DNA of 64,000 nt from Acidobacteriota bacterium (GTDB lineage Bacteria > Acidobacteriota > Vicinamibacteria > Vicinamibacterales > 2-12-FULL-66-21). The notes beneath the pieces are model-generated. The model was not told where the DNA came from. It worked only from the letters and a program-made list of their open reading frames with translations, and made no database searches. Positions 55,892 to 64,000 of the stretch are shown here, one piece after another; position 1 is the first letter of the stretch; each line of letters starts with the position of its first letter. The translations under genes and the position numbers were made by a program. The stretch covers positions 62,001-126,000 of the forward strand of contig JACPDI010000022.1 of the NCBI GenBank assembly GCA_016184105.1, written 5' to 3'.

Positions 55892-58800
55892 CCGCCTCAT
55901 CGAGTTCTCGGCGCGCAACCGGTTCCTCGTCTTCCTGTTCGTCGCGAGCGCCGTTGCCGCGGGGGCGTGGTCGATGAAGACGGTGCCGCTCGATGCCATC
56001 CCTGACTTGAGCGACACGCAGGTCATCATCTACTCGCGCTGGGACCGCAGCCCCGACATCGTCGAGGACCAGGTCACCTACCCGCTGGTCACGGCGATGC
56101 TCGGCGCGCCCAGGGTGAAAGACGTCCGCGGGTTCTCCGACTTCGGCTTTTCGTACGTCTACGTCATCTTCGAAGAGGGGACGGACATCTACTGGGCGCG
56201 GTCGCGCACGATGGAGTACCTGTCGGGCGTGCTCCCGCGGCTGCCGCAGGGAGTGAGGACCGAGCTCGGGCCCGACGCGTCCGGCGTCGGCTGGGTGTTC
56301 CAGTACGCGCTGGTTGACGAGACGCGTACGCACAGCCTGGACGAGCTGCGTTCGTACCAGGACTGGTATCTCCGCTATTACCTCAAGTCCGTGCCCGGCG
56401 TGGCGGAGGTCGCGCCGATTGGCGGCTTCGTCCGCCAGTACCAGGTGCAGGTCGACCCCAACCGCCTGCGAACGTTCAACATCCCGGTCTCGAAGGTCAT
56501 CGAGGCGGTCCGCGCGGGCAACAACGACGTGGGCGGCCGCCTCGTGGAGTTCTCCGGCGCCGAGTACATGGTGCGCGGCCGCGGCTATGCGAAATCCGCG
56601 GACGACATCGGCAACACCGTGCTGCTGTCGACCGAAGCGGGCGTGCCGGTCCGCGTCCGGGACGTCGGCACGGTGACGCTGGGCCCGGATCTCCGCCGCG
56701 GGGTCGCCGACCTCGACGGCACCGGCGATGTCGTCGCCGGCATCGTCGTGATGCGCCAGGGAGAGAACGCGCTGGATGTCATCGAGCGCGTCAAGGCGAA
56801 GCTGAAGGAGGTCGAGCCCTCGTTGCCGAAAGGGGTCCGGATCGTCACCGCGTACGACCGTTCCGACCTGATCCTGCGCTCGATCGACAACCTGAAGGAC
56901 ACGCTCCTCGAAGAGCTCGTCATCGTCGCGATCGTCATCCTGATCTTCCTCTGGCATATTCCGAGCGCGGTCATTCCGATCATCACCATTCCCGTCGCGG
57001 TGATCATCTCGTTCATCCCGATGCGGCTGTTCGGCATCTCCTCGAACATCATGTCGCTCGGCGGCATCGCCATCGCCGTCGGCGCGATGGTGGACGCCGC
57101 GATCGTCGTCGTCGAGCAGACGCACAAGAAGCTCGAGGAGTGGGAGCGCACCGGCCGGCGAGAGGATTACCACCGCGTCATCGTGAACGCCGTGAAGGAA
57201 GTCGGCGGGCCGAGCTTCTTCGCGCTCCTGGTGATCGCCGTCTCGTTTCTCCCCGTCCTCACCCTCGAGGCGCAGGAAGGGCGGCTGTTCAAGCCGCTCG
57301 CCTACACGAAGACCTTCTCGATGATCGTCGCGGCGGTACTCGCCATCACGCTCGACCCGGCCATGCGCCTGCTCTTCACGCACATGAAGCAGTACTCCTT
57401 CCGGCCGCGATGGCTCGCGCGCGCGGTGAACGCGGTGCTCGTCGGAACGATCCACTCCGAGGAGACGCACCCGATCAGCCGGATCCTGATCAGGGTTTAC
57501 GAGCCGATCTGCGCGTGGTGCCTCCGCTGGAAGTGGGCCGTCATCGGCGGCGCGGTCGCACTCGTCATCGCAACCATCCCGGTCTACCAGCGCCTCGGCT
57601 CGGAGTTCATGCCGCCGCTCGACGAAGGGTCGCTGCTCTACATGCCCTCAACGCTGCCGGGCATTTCCGTCACCGAGGCGCAGCGGCTGCTGCAGGTGCA
57701 GGACCGCATCATCAAGCAGTTCCCTGAAGTGGAGCGCGTGCTCGGCAAGGCGGGGCGCGCGGAGACGTCCACCGATCCGGCGCCGCTCTCGATGATGGAG
57801 ACCGTCATCCTGCTCAAGCCGCACGACCAGTGGCGCCACGTGGACACGTGGTACTCCGACTGGGCGCCGAACTGGCTGAAGCCGGTGCTGCGGCGGGTGA
57901 CGAGCGACCGCCTCTCGACCGAACAGCTCGTCGCCGAGATGAACGCGGCGCTCAAGCTGCCGGGCGTCACCAACGCCTGGACGATGCCGATCAAGGCGCG
58001 CACCGACATGCTGACCACCGGCGTCCGCACGCCGGTGGGCATCAAAATCTACGGCGCCGACATCAAGGAGATCGAGCGCCTCGGCACGGAGATCGAGTCC
58101 GTTCTCCCGTCGGTGCCCGGCACGCGGAGCGTCTTCGCGGAACGGACCTCCGGCGGCTACTTCCTCGACCTCGTCTGGAAGCGGGACGAGCTGGCCCGCT
58201 ACGGCCTGTCCATCGACGATGCGCAGATGGTCGTGATGTCGGCGATCGGCGGGGACACCGTCACGACGACGGTCGAAGGGCGCGAGCGTTACGCGGTCAA
58301 CGTCCGCTACTTCCGCGATTACCGCAGCGACGTGGACAGCGTCCGGCGGGTGGTTGTGCCCGCGATGGACGGCCGGATGCAGGTGCCCGTCAGCCAGCTC
58401 GCCGAGGTCCGGATCGTCAGCGGCCCGTCGATGCTGCGCAACGAGAACGGCATGCTGAACGGGTACGTCTACGTCGACGTCGCCGGCCGGGACATCGGCG
58501 GCTACGTCGCCGACGCCAAGGAGGCGGTGGCCTCGCGCGTGGCGCTGCCCGTCGGCTACTCGCTCGTCTGGAGCGGCCAGTACGAGGCGATGGAGCGCGT
58601 CAGGCAGCGGCTGACGATCATCGTCCCGCTGACGCTGTTCCTCGTCGTCCTGCTGCTCTACATGAACACGAAGTCGTGGGCGAAGACGTCCATCATCCTG
58701 TTCGCTGTGCCGTTCTCGGCGATCGGCGCGATCTGGCTGCTGTATGCGCTCGGCTACAACATGAGCATCGGGGTCTGGGTCGGGCTGATTGCGCTGCTCG

Positions 58801-59156
58801 GCGTGGACGCGGAGACCGGCGTGTTCATGCTGCTGTATCTCGATCTCGCGTACGAAGACGCGCGCCGCGACGGGCGGATGCGCTCGCTCCGCGATCTGCA
58901 GGCGGCCATCCTGCACGGCGCGGTGAAGCGCATCCGGCCGAAGTTCATGACGGTCGCGGTGATGTTCATGGGACTCGTGCCCATCATGTGGTCCGTCGGC
59001 GCCGGGGCCGACGTCATGAAACGGATTGCCGCGCCGATGGTGGGCGGCATTTTCACCTCGTTCGTCCTGGAATTGATGGTCTACCCGGCCGTGTACGAGC
59101 TGTGGAAGTGGCACGCGGAAGTCAAACCCTCACTCAAGGAGCAACTCGCGTCATGA
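55884..59156 (+). CDS. cusA: CusA-like Cu(I)/Ag(I) efflux RND pump
   Basis: A 1090-residue heavy-metal RND pump: IEFSARNRFLVFLFVASAVA start, DAIPDLSDTQVIIYSRW, MPPLDEGSLLYMPSTLPGIS and GGDTVTTTVEGRERYAVNVR are CusA-type hallmarks, with 12 membrane helices and two large periplasmic loops. It exports Cu(I) or Ag(I) using the proton gradient. It overlaps the next small gene at ATGA, so that gene is coupled. Confidence 0.95.
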   Translation: MIDRLIEFSARNRFLVFLFVASAVAAGAWSMKTVPLDAIPDLSDTQVIIYSRWDRSPDIVEDQVTYPLVTAMLGAPRVKDVRGFSDFGFSYVYVIFEEGTDIYWARSRTMEYLSGVLPRLPQGVRTELGPDASGVGWVFQYALVDETRTHSLDELRSYQDWYLRYYLKSVPGVAEVAPIGGFVRQYQVQVDPNRLRTFNIPVSKVIEAVRAGNNDVGGRLVEFSGAEYMVRGRGYAKSADDIGNTVLLSTEAGVPVRVRDVGTVTLGPDLRRGVADLDGTGDVVAGIVVMRQGENALDVIERVKAKLKEVEPSLPKGVRIVTAYDRSDLILRSIDNLKDTLLEELVIVAIVILIFLWHIPSAVIPIITIPVAVIISFIPMRLFGISSNIMSLGGIAIAVGAMVDAAIVVVEQTHKKLEEWERTGRREDYHRVIVNAVKEVGGPSFFALLVIAVSFLPVLTLEAQEGRLFKPLAYTKTFSMIVAAVLAITLDPAMRLLFTHMKQYSFRPRWLARAVNAVLVGTIHSEETHPISRILIRVYEPICAWCLRWKWAVIGGAVALVIATIPVYQRLGSEFMPPLDEGSLLYMPSTLPGISVTEAQRLLQVQDRIIKQFPEVERVLGKAGRAETSTDPAPLSMMETVILLKPHDQWRHVDTWYSDWAPNWLKPVLRRVTSDRLSTEQLVAEMNAALKLPGVTNAWTMPIKARTDMLTTGVRTPVGIKIYGADIKEIERLGTEIESVLPSVPGTRSVFAERTSGGYFLDLVWKRDELARYGLSIDDAQMVVMSAIGGDTVTTTVEGRERYAVNVRYFRDYRSDVDSVRRVVVPAMDGRMQVPVSQLAEVRIVSGPSMLRNENGMLNGYVYVDVAGRDIGGYVADAKEAVASRVALPVGYSLVWSGQYEAMERVRQRLTIIVPLTLFLVVLLLYMNTKSWAKTSIILFAVPFSAIGAIWLLYALGYNMSIGVWVGLIALLGVDAETGVFMLLYLDLAYEDARRDGRMRSLRDLQAAILHGAVKRIRPKFMTVAVMFMGLVPIMWSVGAGADVMKRIAAPMVGGIFTSFVLELMVYPAVYELWKWHAEVKPSLKEQLAS

Positions 59157-59497
59157 AGATTCCTGCATTCGTCCTCTCGGCTCTCCTGCTCTCGGCTCTC
59201 CTGCTCGCGGCGCCGATCGCCGCCTCGGAGTCCCGCACGTTCACCGGTGTGATTGGCGACTCGATGTGCGTCCGCGATCACGCCCCTATGAAGATCGCAC
59301 CCGACGACAAGTGCGTCCGCGACTGCGTCAGCCACAGCAAGGACGTGAAGTACATCCTGTTGACGCAGGACAAGCACTACGTGCTCAGCGATCAGGCGGC
59401 GCCCGAACGACTCGCCGGCCGGAAGGTGGTCGTCAAGGGCGTGCTGTACGAAAAGACCGGTATCATCAAGGTGGAGTCGATCGAGGCTGCCAAGTAG
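59153..59497 (+). CDS. Small secreted metal-handling protein
   Basis: A 114-residue protein: a signal peptide with a 15-bp tandem duplication (59174-59203, encoding LSALL twice), then GVIGDSMCVRDHAPM, CVRDC and VKYILLTQDKHYVLSDQ. It resembles small secreted Cys/Met/His proteins common in Acidobacteria-type genomes. Its place between cusA and the DUF411 gene suggests periplasmic copper binding; this is inference. Confidence 0.6.
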   Translation: MKIPAFVLSALLLSALLLAAPIAASESRTFTGVIGDSMCVRDHAPMKIAPDDKCVRDCVSHSKDVKYILLTQDKHYVLSDQAAPERLAGRKVVVKGVLYEKTGIIKVESIEAAK

Positions 59498-59506
59498 GGG
59501 GGAATC

Positions 59507-59998
59507 GTGAAGAGAGTGACGACGTGTATGGCCGTGGTGGCGCTGCTCGCGGGCCCCGCGGCGGCGCCGGTCGCAGCGGCGCAACAGAAGAGCGTAGCGC
59601 CCGCGACCCAGGTGCGCGTGTTCGAGGGCCCGGGTTGACCGTGCTGCGGCCGGTGGGTGAAGCACCTGCGGGCTGCCGGGTTCTCGGTCGAGACCCAGAT
59701 GGTGAATGACCTCGACGCCGTTCCGGAACGCCGGCGCGTGCCGCAGTCCCTGCGATCGTGCCATACGGCGGTGATCGGCGGTTACCTCGTCGAGGGACAC
59801 ATCCCGGCGGCGGCCGTGCGACGGCTGCTCCGCGAGCGTCCGACGATCGCCGGCATCGCGGTGCCGGGCATGCCCGCCGGATCGCCTGGGATGGAGTCCG
59901 CCACGCCGGAGGCATACGAGGTGATCGCGTTCGACAAGGCCGGCAAGACGTACGTCTTCGCGAAGGTCGCCGCCGACGGAACCGTCAGCCGGCGATGA
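59507..59998 (+). CDS. DUF411/CopG-family copper protein; candidate selenoprotein
   Basis: The reading frame begins at GTG 59507 (AGGGGGGA upstream) with a signal peptide and runs, with one TGA (59636-59638), to 59998. The sequence reads VRVFEGPG-TGA-PCCGRWVKHLRAAGF, then SCHTAVIGGYLVEGHIPAAA and AVPGMPAGSPGME, which is a full DUF411 protein. DUF411 proteins such as CopG carry CxCC near the start and bind a multicopper cluster; here TGA replaces the first Cys, so a UxCC motif with Sec44 would be made. Without Sec insertion the product stops at 43 residues. A TGC-to-TGA mutation or sequencing error is the main alternative. Confidence 0.75.
59636..59673 (+). promoter_or_regulatory. Candidate SECIS-like hairpin after the UGA
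   Basis: After the TGA, GGTG (59652-59655) and CACC (59663-59666) form a stem around the loop GGTGAAG, with two more pairs beyond a C-T mismatch. The loop starts with G and lies 17 bases after the UGA, in the range of bacterial SECIS elements. The stem is short, so folding support is modest. Confidence 0.4.
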
Positions 59999-60173
59999 CA
60001 CCCGTGGCCGGGGGGCCGCCGACAACCCGGCGGGCCCCCTTCGGCCACCCTGCCCGTCCAGCGATTAACCCCCCGGAACGGTGGCACTTGGCGGCGCCGA
60101 GCCGCGCGGAACAATCCGTGCAGGGACCGCAGCACGCGCGCCAGCGTCAACGCGCCAACAGAGGACATGCCCG

Positions 60174-62555
60174 ATGGCCGGTTCCTTCAACAACGTCGGG
60201 CCCGATGGGGCCGACGACGCCGCGGCGTCCAACAGGCGGCTGTCGCTCCACATCGAGAAAACGCCACTGGCGGTGATCGAATGGAACAGCAATTTCGAGG
60301 TTGTCCGGTGGAACCCGGCTGCGGAGCGGATCTTCGGCTACACGCAGGCCGAGGCGCTCGGACGCCACGCGATGGATCTCGTCGTCCCCGAATCCGCCCG
60401 CGGGCACGTCGATCGGGTCTGGCGCGACCTGATTGCGAATCGCGGCGGCGCCACGAGCACGAACGAAAACACCACCAAGGATGGCCGCCGCGTCGTCTGT
60501 GAGTGGCACAACACGCCGCTCGTGACCGATGACGGCCGCGTCGTCGGGGTGGCCTCGTTCGTCCAGGACGTCACGCAACAGAAGCGCACCGAAGAAGCGC
60601 TCCGGCAGAGCGAGGAGCGCTATCGTGTCCTCGTGGACACGACGGCCGACCACATTTACAGCTACGACCGCGACGGGCGGTTCACGGGGGTGAACGAGGC
60701 GCTGCGCGCGTCGCTCGGCCGGGCCGCCGACCAGGTCATCGGCAGGACTGATCTGGAGCTGGGCTTCTCAGGGCCGGCTGCCGATCGCTGGCAGCAGTTG
60801 AAACGACGGGTCCTGGCGACCGGAGAGGTGCAGGACGTCGAGATCGGCAGTCCAATGCCCGACGGGCAGGTCCACACGTACCAGGCCGTGCTACGTCCCG
60901 TGCGCGACGCCGCGGGGCAGATCATCGGCATCCGCGGCATGAGCCGCGACATCACGGAACGCAAGCGCCTCGCGGAAGAGCGGGAGCGCCTGAACGCCCA
61001 GGTCGCGGAACGCGAAGAACTGCTCAACGCCATCGTCAACAGCATTCCGGAAGGCATCGCCCTGCTCCGCGGGCCCGACTTCAGGTTCGAGCTGGTGAAC
61101 AGCGTCCTCCAGAACATCGATCCGGAGACGGTCATGCTGGGGCGTCCGTTTGCGGAAGCCCATCCCGAGCTGGCGTCGCTCGTGCTGCCGGTGCTCGAGG
61201 AGACCGTGGCGGGTGAGAAACCGCGCGGCTTCGTGGATGTTCCCTTCGACGTTCCGGCGGCAGACCCCTCGGGGCCGCGCCAGCGCCGTTTTGTCAGCTT
61301 CTCGTACGCGCCGATCCGGTTTCCCTCCGGACAGCCATCGGGCGTGCTCGTAACCGCGACCGACACGACAGAGCGGGTCCTGCTCGAGGAACAGTTCCGG
61401 CAGGCGCAGAAGATGGAGGCGATCGGGCGGCTGGCCGGCGGCATCGCGCACGACTTCAACAACCTGCTGACGGCGATCCTCGGCTACTGCGAGCTGGTCG
61501 TCGACGAGCTGGGGGAGGACCACCCGGCGCGCGTTGATGTCGAGCAGATCCGCGATGCGGGAAACAGCGCCGCCACGCTCACGCGGCAGCTCCTTGCCTT
61601 CAGCCGGAAGCAGATCCTCCAGCCGGCGCTGCACGACATGAACGAGATCGTTGCCGCCAACCGCCGCCTGCTGCAGCGCGTGCTGGGCGAGGACATCGCC
61701 ATCACCGAGCACCTCGGCGCGAAACAGCCGACCGTCAGGGTAGACCGCGGCCAGATCGAACAGGTGCTGATGAACCTCACCGTCAACGCGCGCGACGCCA
61801 TGCCGCGCGGAGGATCGCTGACCATCGAGACGGCGAACGTGATGCTCGACGAGTCCTATGCGCAGATGCACGTCGCCGTGACGCCTGGCCCGTACGTCAT
61901 GCTCGCGGTGAGCGACACAGGCCACGGCATGACGCCGGAGGTGAAGGCGAGGCTCTTCGAGCCGTTCTTCACCACGAAAGAGCCGGGCAGAGGCACCGGG
62001 CTCGGCCTCGCCACCGTCTACGGCATCGTCAAGCAGAGCGGCGGGAACATCTGGACGTACAGCGAGTCCGGGCACGGCACGACCTTCAAGGTCTACCTGC
62101 CGCAGGTGCAGGAGAGTCCGGAAGCGGCGGTGCCGGCGCCGGCCGCACTCGTGGCTGGCGGCCACGAGATCATTCTTCTCGTCGAAGACGACGAGCGGCT
62201 GCGCGAGCTGGCGCGCAAGGCCCTCGTTCGCGACGGCTATTCCGTGTTGGCCGCGCCCGATCCGGCCACGGCCCTCGAACTCTCCGAGCGGCACGAGAGC
62301 CCGATTGCCCTGCTCTTGACCGACGTCGTGCTGCCGCAGATGAGCGGCCGGATCCTGGCCGAGCGGCTGCTGGCCCTGCGCCCGCACATGCGCGTGCTCT
62401 ACATGTCCGGCTATACCGACAACGCGATCGTTCACCACGGCGTGCTCGATCGCGCGACGGCATTCCTCCAGAAGCCGTTCACGCCGGCCGCGCTGACGAG
62501 GAAGGTGCGGGAGGTGCTTGGCGCGCCAGCACCGCGTCAAGCCGGCCCCGAGTAA
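60174..62555 (+). CDS. Multi-PAS hybrid histidine kinase
   Basis: A 793-residue soluble protein: three PAS domains (about residues 25-140, 150-270 and 285-400, e.g. EWNSNFEVVRWNPAAERIFG), HisKA (LAGGIAHDFNNLLTAILGY), HATPase (NLTVNARDAMP, GRGTGLGLATVYGIVKQ) and a C-terminal receiver domain (ILLVEDDERLRE, Asp in LLLTDVVLPQMSG, Lys in LQKPF). No membrane segment is seen, so sensing is cytoplasmic. The target is unknown. Confidence 0.9.
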   Translation: MAGSFNNVGPDGADDAAASNRRLSLHIEKTPLAVIEWNSNFEVVRWNPAAERIFGYTQAEALGRHAMDLVVPESARGHVDRVWRDLIANRGGATSTNENTTKDGRRVVCEWHNTPLVTDDGRVVGVASFVQDVTQQKRTEEALRQSEERYRVLVDTTADHIYSYDRDGRFTGVNEALRASLGRAADQVIGRTDLELGFSGPAADRWQQLKRRVLATGEVQDVEIGSPMPDGQVHTYQAVLRPVRDAAGQIIGIRGMSRDITERKRLAEERERLNAQVAEREELLNAIVNSIPEGIALLRGPDFRFELVNSVLQNIDPETVMLGRPFAEAHPELASLVLPVLEETVAGEKPRGFVDVPFDVPAADPSGPRQRRFVSFSYAPIRFPSGQPSGVLVTATDTTERVLLEEQFRQAQKMEAIGRLAGGIAHDFNNLLTAILGYCELVVDELGEDHPARVDVEQIRDAGNSAATLTRQLLAFSRKQILQPALHDMNEIVAANRRLLQRVLGEDIAITEHLGAKQPTVRVDRGQIEQVLMNLTVNARDAMPRGGSLTIETANVMLDESYAQMHVAVTPGPYVMLAVSDTGHGMTPEVKARLFEPFFTTKEPGRGTGLGLATVYGIVKQSGGNIWTYSESGHGTTFKVYLPQVQESPEAAVPAPAALVAGGHEIILLVEDDERLRELARKALVRDGYSVLAAPDPATALELSERHESPIALLLTDVVLPQMSGRILAERLLALRPHMRVLYMSGYTDNAIVHHGVLDRATAFLQKPFTPAALTRKVREVLGAPAPRQAGPE

Positions 62556-62569
62556 CACCGGAAGCCTGC

Positions 62570-63019
62570 TCAGTGCTTCATGCCGCCCATGTTCTTCACC
62601 ATGGGGCACTGCATCATGCCCTGCGCACCCGCCTGCATGTGCTCCATCATGTGCTGCATCATGCCGCCCTGCATCTTCTCCATGCCGTCGCGCATGGCTT
62701 TGCGCTGCGTCACGAGCTCATTGACCACAGCGGCGGTGGCATCCACCTTCGCCTGACCCGTCGCGCTGTTCATCGTCTGGGCGAGCGTGTCGAGCCCGGC
62801 GTCCATTTCCTTCATGTGCGCCATCATCTTCTGGCGCGCGGCCATCATGGCCTGGCAGTCGGTCGTCATCTTGCCCTGCATGCCCGACGTTTGCGGTTGC
62901 GGCGGCTCGGCTGGATGCTGGTGCTGCGCGGCCTGGGCGAGACGTGCCGCGTGCGCCACTGGAGCACCCGCAATGCACACCAATGCGGCCATCAGCAGGG
63001 ATCCTTTCAGCATGCGCAT
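62570..63019 (-). CDS. Met/His-rich exported protein
   Basis: A 149-residue protein with a signal peptide (MRMLKGSLLMAALVCIAGAP) and many Met and His residues (MMAARQKMMAHMKEM, GGMMQHMMEHMQ, VKNMGGMKH). This composition fits periplasmic copper or silver binding. GGAGG precedes the ATG. It is convergent with the hybrid kinase gene and 46 bases downstream of lgt. Confidence 0.65.
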   Translation of the reverse strand: MRMLKGSLLMAALVCIAGAPVAHAARLAQAAQHQHPAEPPQPQTSGMQGKMTTDCQAMMAARQKMMAHMKEMDAGLDTLAQTMNSATGQAKVDATAAVVNELVTQRKAMRDGMEKMQGGMMQHMMEHMQAGAQGMMQCPMVKNMGGMKH

Positions 63020-63065
63020 GTGACGTGACCTCCGTGAGAAAAACGTTCTGTTCAGTATGCTCCTG

Positions 63066-63818
63066 TCAGTATCCTCCCGCCGCGCGCCGGGGGCGTGGAA
63101 AATTGCGGCAGAGTTGCACCAGCCCCGCTCCAATGGCCGCGAGGGATGCCCAGTGGGCGACACTCATGCCCAGCGCCACCGGAGGATTCACCCTGATCCA
63201 TTCGATGGCAAACCGGATGGCACCGGCGCCGATGAGATAAGCGCCCAGCACGGCGCGATCGGGGACGCCGTTGCGGCGCAACCGTCCGAGAGCCCAGGCG
63301 AGCGGCAGCAACGCAAGGCATTCGTAAAGCTGCGTGGGATGGACGGGAACATCGGTCGGCGGCAGCCCTTCCGGGAACGCGACGGCCCACGGCACGCCGG
63401 ACGGACGGCCGTAATCGTCGCCGACCAGGAAACAACCAATCCTTCCTATCGCATGGCCGATGGCCAATGCCGGCGTCGCCGCCGCCAGAACCGGAATGAC
63501 GGGCAGGCGTTTCGCGACGATCGTGATCAGTCCTGCGGCGAGCCCGCCGGCGAGCCCGCCGTACCAGCTGAGCCCTCCGCGGGACAACAGCAGGCCGCGC
63601 CACGGCTCCTCGCCAAAATGTTCGGCGAACCACAGGAGCTTTGCTCCCGCAAGCCCTCCAACGACACCCGAGATCGCGGCATCCACGGCCCCTGGTGCAA
63701 GGTTCGAGCGGCCCAATTCCCTGGAGAAGATCCAGAGCCCAATCAGCGCTCCCAGCGCCACCATCACGCCGAAGCTGGTCACGACGAAGTCGCCGAAGCG
63801 CACGAGCTCTGGATACAT
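63066..63818 (-). CDS. lgt: Prolipoprotein diacylglyceryl transferase
   Basis: A 250-residue inner-membrane enzyme with about seven helices and the Lgt signature region (AIGRIGCFLVGDDYGRPS, VHPTQLYE). It adds a diacylglyceryl group to the lipobox cysteine of lipoproteins such as the NosL-like and adaptor proteins here. Confidence 0.9.
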   Translation of the reverse strand: MYPELVRFGDFVVTSFGVMVALGALIGLWIFSRELGRSNLAPGAVDAAISGVVGGLAGAKLLWFAEHFGEEPWRGLLLSRGGLSWYGGLAGGLAAGLITIVAKRLPVIPVLAAATPALAIGHAIGRIGCFLVGDDYGRPSGVPWAVAFPEGLPPTDVPVHPTQLYECLALLPLAWALGRLRRNGVPDRAVLGAYLIGAGAIRFAIEWIRVNPPVALGMSVAHWASLAAIGAGLVQLCRNFPRPRRAAGGY

Positions 63819-63826
63819 CGAACGCG

Positions 63827-64000
63827 TCAGCGCTTCGGCCGATTGGCCAGTCGCACTTCCCTGGCGACCAGGGTTTCCTTACCCGCGGCATCTTTCTCAG
63901 TCATCGCCGTCACGACGACGCGGTCGCCAACCTTGATCTCCGATCGCGTGGCGGTCGTCTTTTCGCGCAGGATCTTCGTCTTTTCGTTCACCACCACCAT
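63827..64000 (-). CDS. C-terminal part of a DUF5666-like secreted protein
   Basis: The minus-strand frame is open to the window end and ends in a TGA at 63827. It reads VNEKTKILREKT, EIKVGDRVVVTAMTE and LVAREVRL, the repeated OB-like pattern of DUF5666-type domains. The window end falls on an ATG that may be internal. The gene is cut off. Confidence 0.5.
   Translation of the reverse strand: MVVVNEKTKILREKTTATRSEIKVGDRVVVTAMTEKDAAGKETLVAREVRLANRPKR

Overview
The window is high-GC DNA from a Gram-negative bacterium. Its gene set fits an Acidobacteriota lineage, probably the Vicinamibacteria group: a large TonB receptor with a carboxypeptidase-regulatory-like N-terminus, a DUF5916 outer-membrane protein, a spermidine-synthase-like fusion with many membrane segments, multiheme cytochromes, and closely packed operons that overlap at ATGA or TGATG. 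The phylum is inferred from gene content; no rRNA or tRNA gene was recognised. The cell appears to be a facultative or microaerobic respirer with several electron outlets.

Layout. 1-2416: end of a 2-oxoacid:ferredoxin oxidoreductase (KorA end, KorB), a small DUF2892 membrane protein and a sigma/anti-sigma pair. 2423-6277 (minus): NosL-like lipoprotein, FeoA/FeoB iron uptake, DUF302, DUF2892 and a universal stress protein. 6279-11892 (minus): TolC/adaptor/RND efflux operon whose pump gene is frameshifted. 11944-12805: second sigma/anti-sigma pair. 12876-15143: CocE-type hydrolase. 15270-23046 (minus): histidine kinase, response regulator, DUF5916 protein, spermidine-synthase-like fusion. 23160-29077 (minus): DinB-like protein, TonB receptor, N-acyl-D-amino-acid deacylase and a deleted DASS transporter remnant.

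29367-35484 (minus) is an electron-export module: a small membrane protein, anchored tetraheme cytochrome, four-cluster ferredoxin and NrfD quinol protein form one operon; a decaheme DmsE/MtrA cytochrome and an MtrB/PioB porin form the next. Each operon is preceded by a good match to the sigma-54 -24/-12 promoter. 35701-38735: transhydrogenase subunits and a dicarboxylate/amino-acid symporter. 38787-42115 (minus): NrfH, NrfA and an alginate-export-type porin. 42204-44443: radical SAM protein, GNAT-like protein and a sigma-54 activator lacking a receiver domain.

44607-50848: heme synthesis (HemN, HemH, HemG) continuous with cytochrome bd oxidase (CydAB). 51353-53159: tetraheme cytochrome, TPR protein and a small Cys/His-containing secreted protein. 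53217-59998: a Cus-type copper/silver efflux operon ending in a small secreted protein and a DUF411/CopG protein. 60174-64000: hybrid histidine kinase, Met/His-rich secreted protein, Lgt and a truncated gene.

The most striking observation is the DUF411/CopG gene at 59507-59998. Its frame has a single TGA exactly where the family has the first cysteine of its copper-binding CxCC motif, with a small hairpin at SECIS distance. It is a candidate selenoprotein, possibly with a selenium ligand on copper. Second, a roughly 65-bp perfect or near-perfect palindrome occurs three times: twice just after stop codons, and once in frame inside hemH, where it adds about 22 residues to ferrochelatase. Third, the sigma-54 sites tie the electron-export genes to a plausible shared control.
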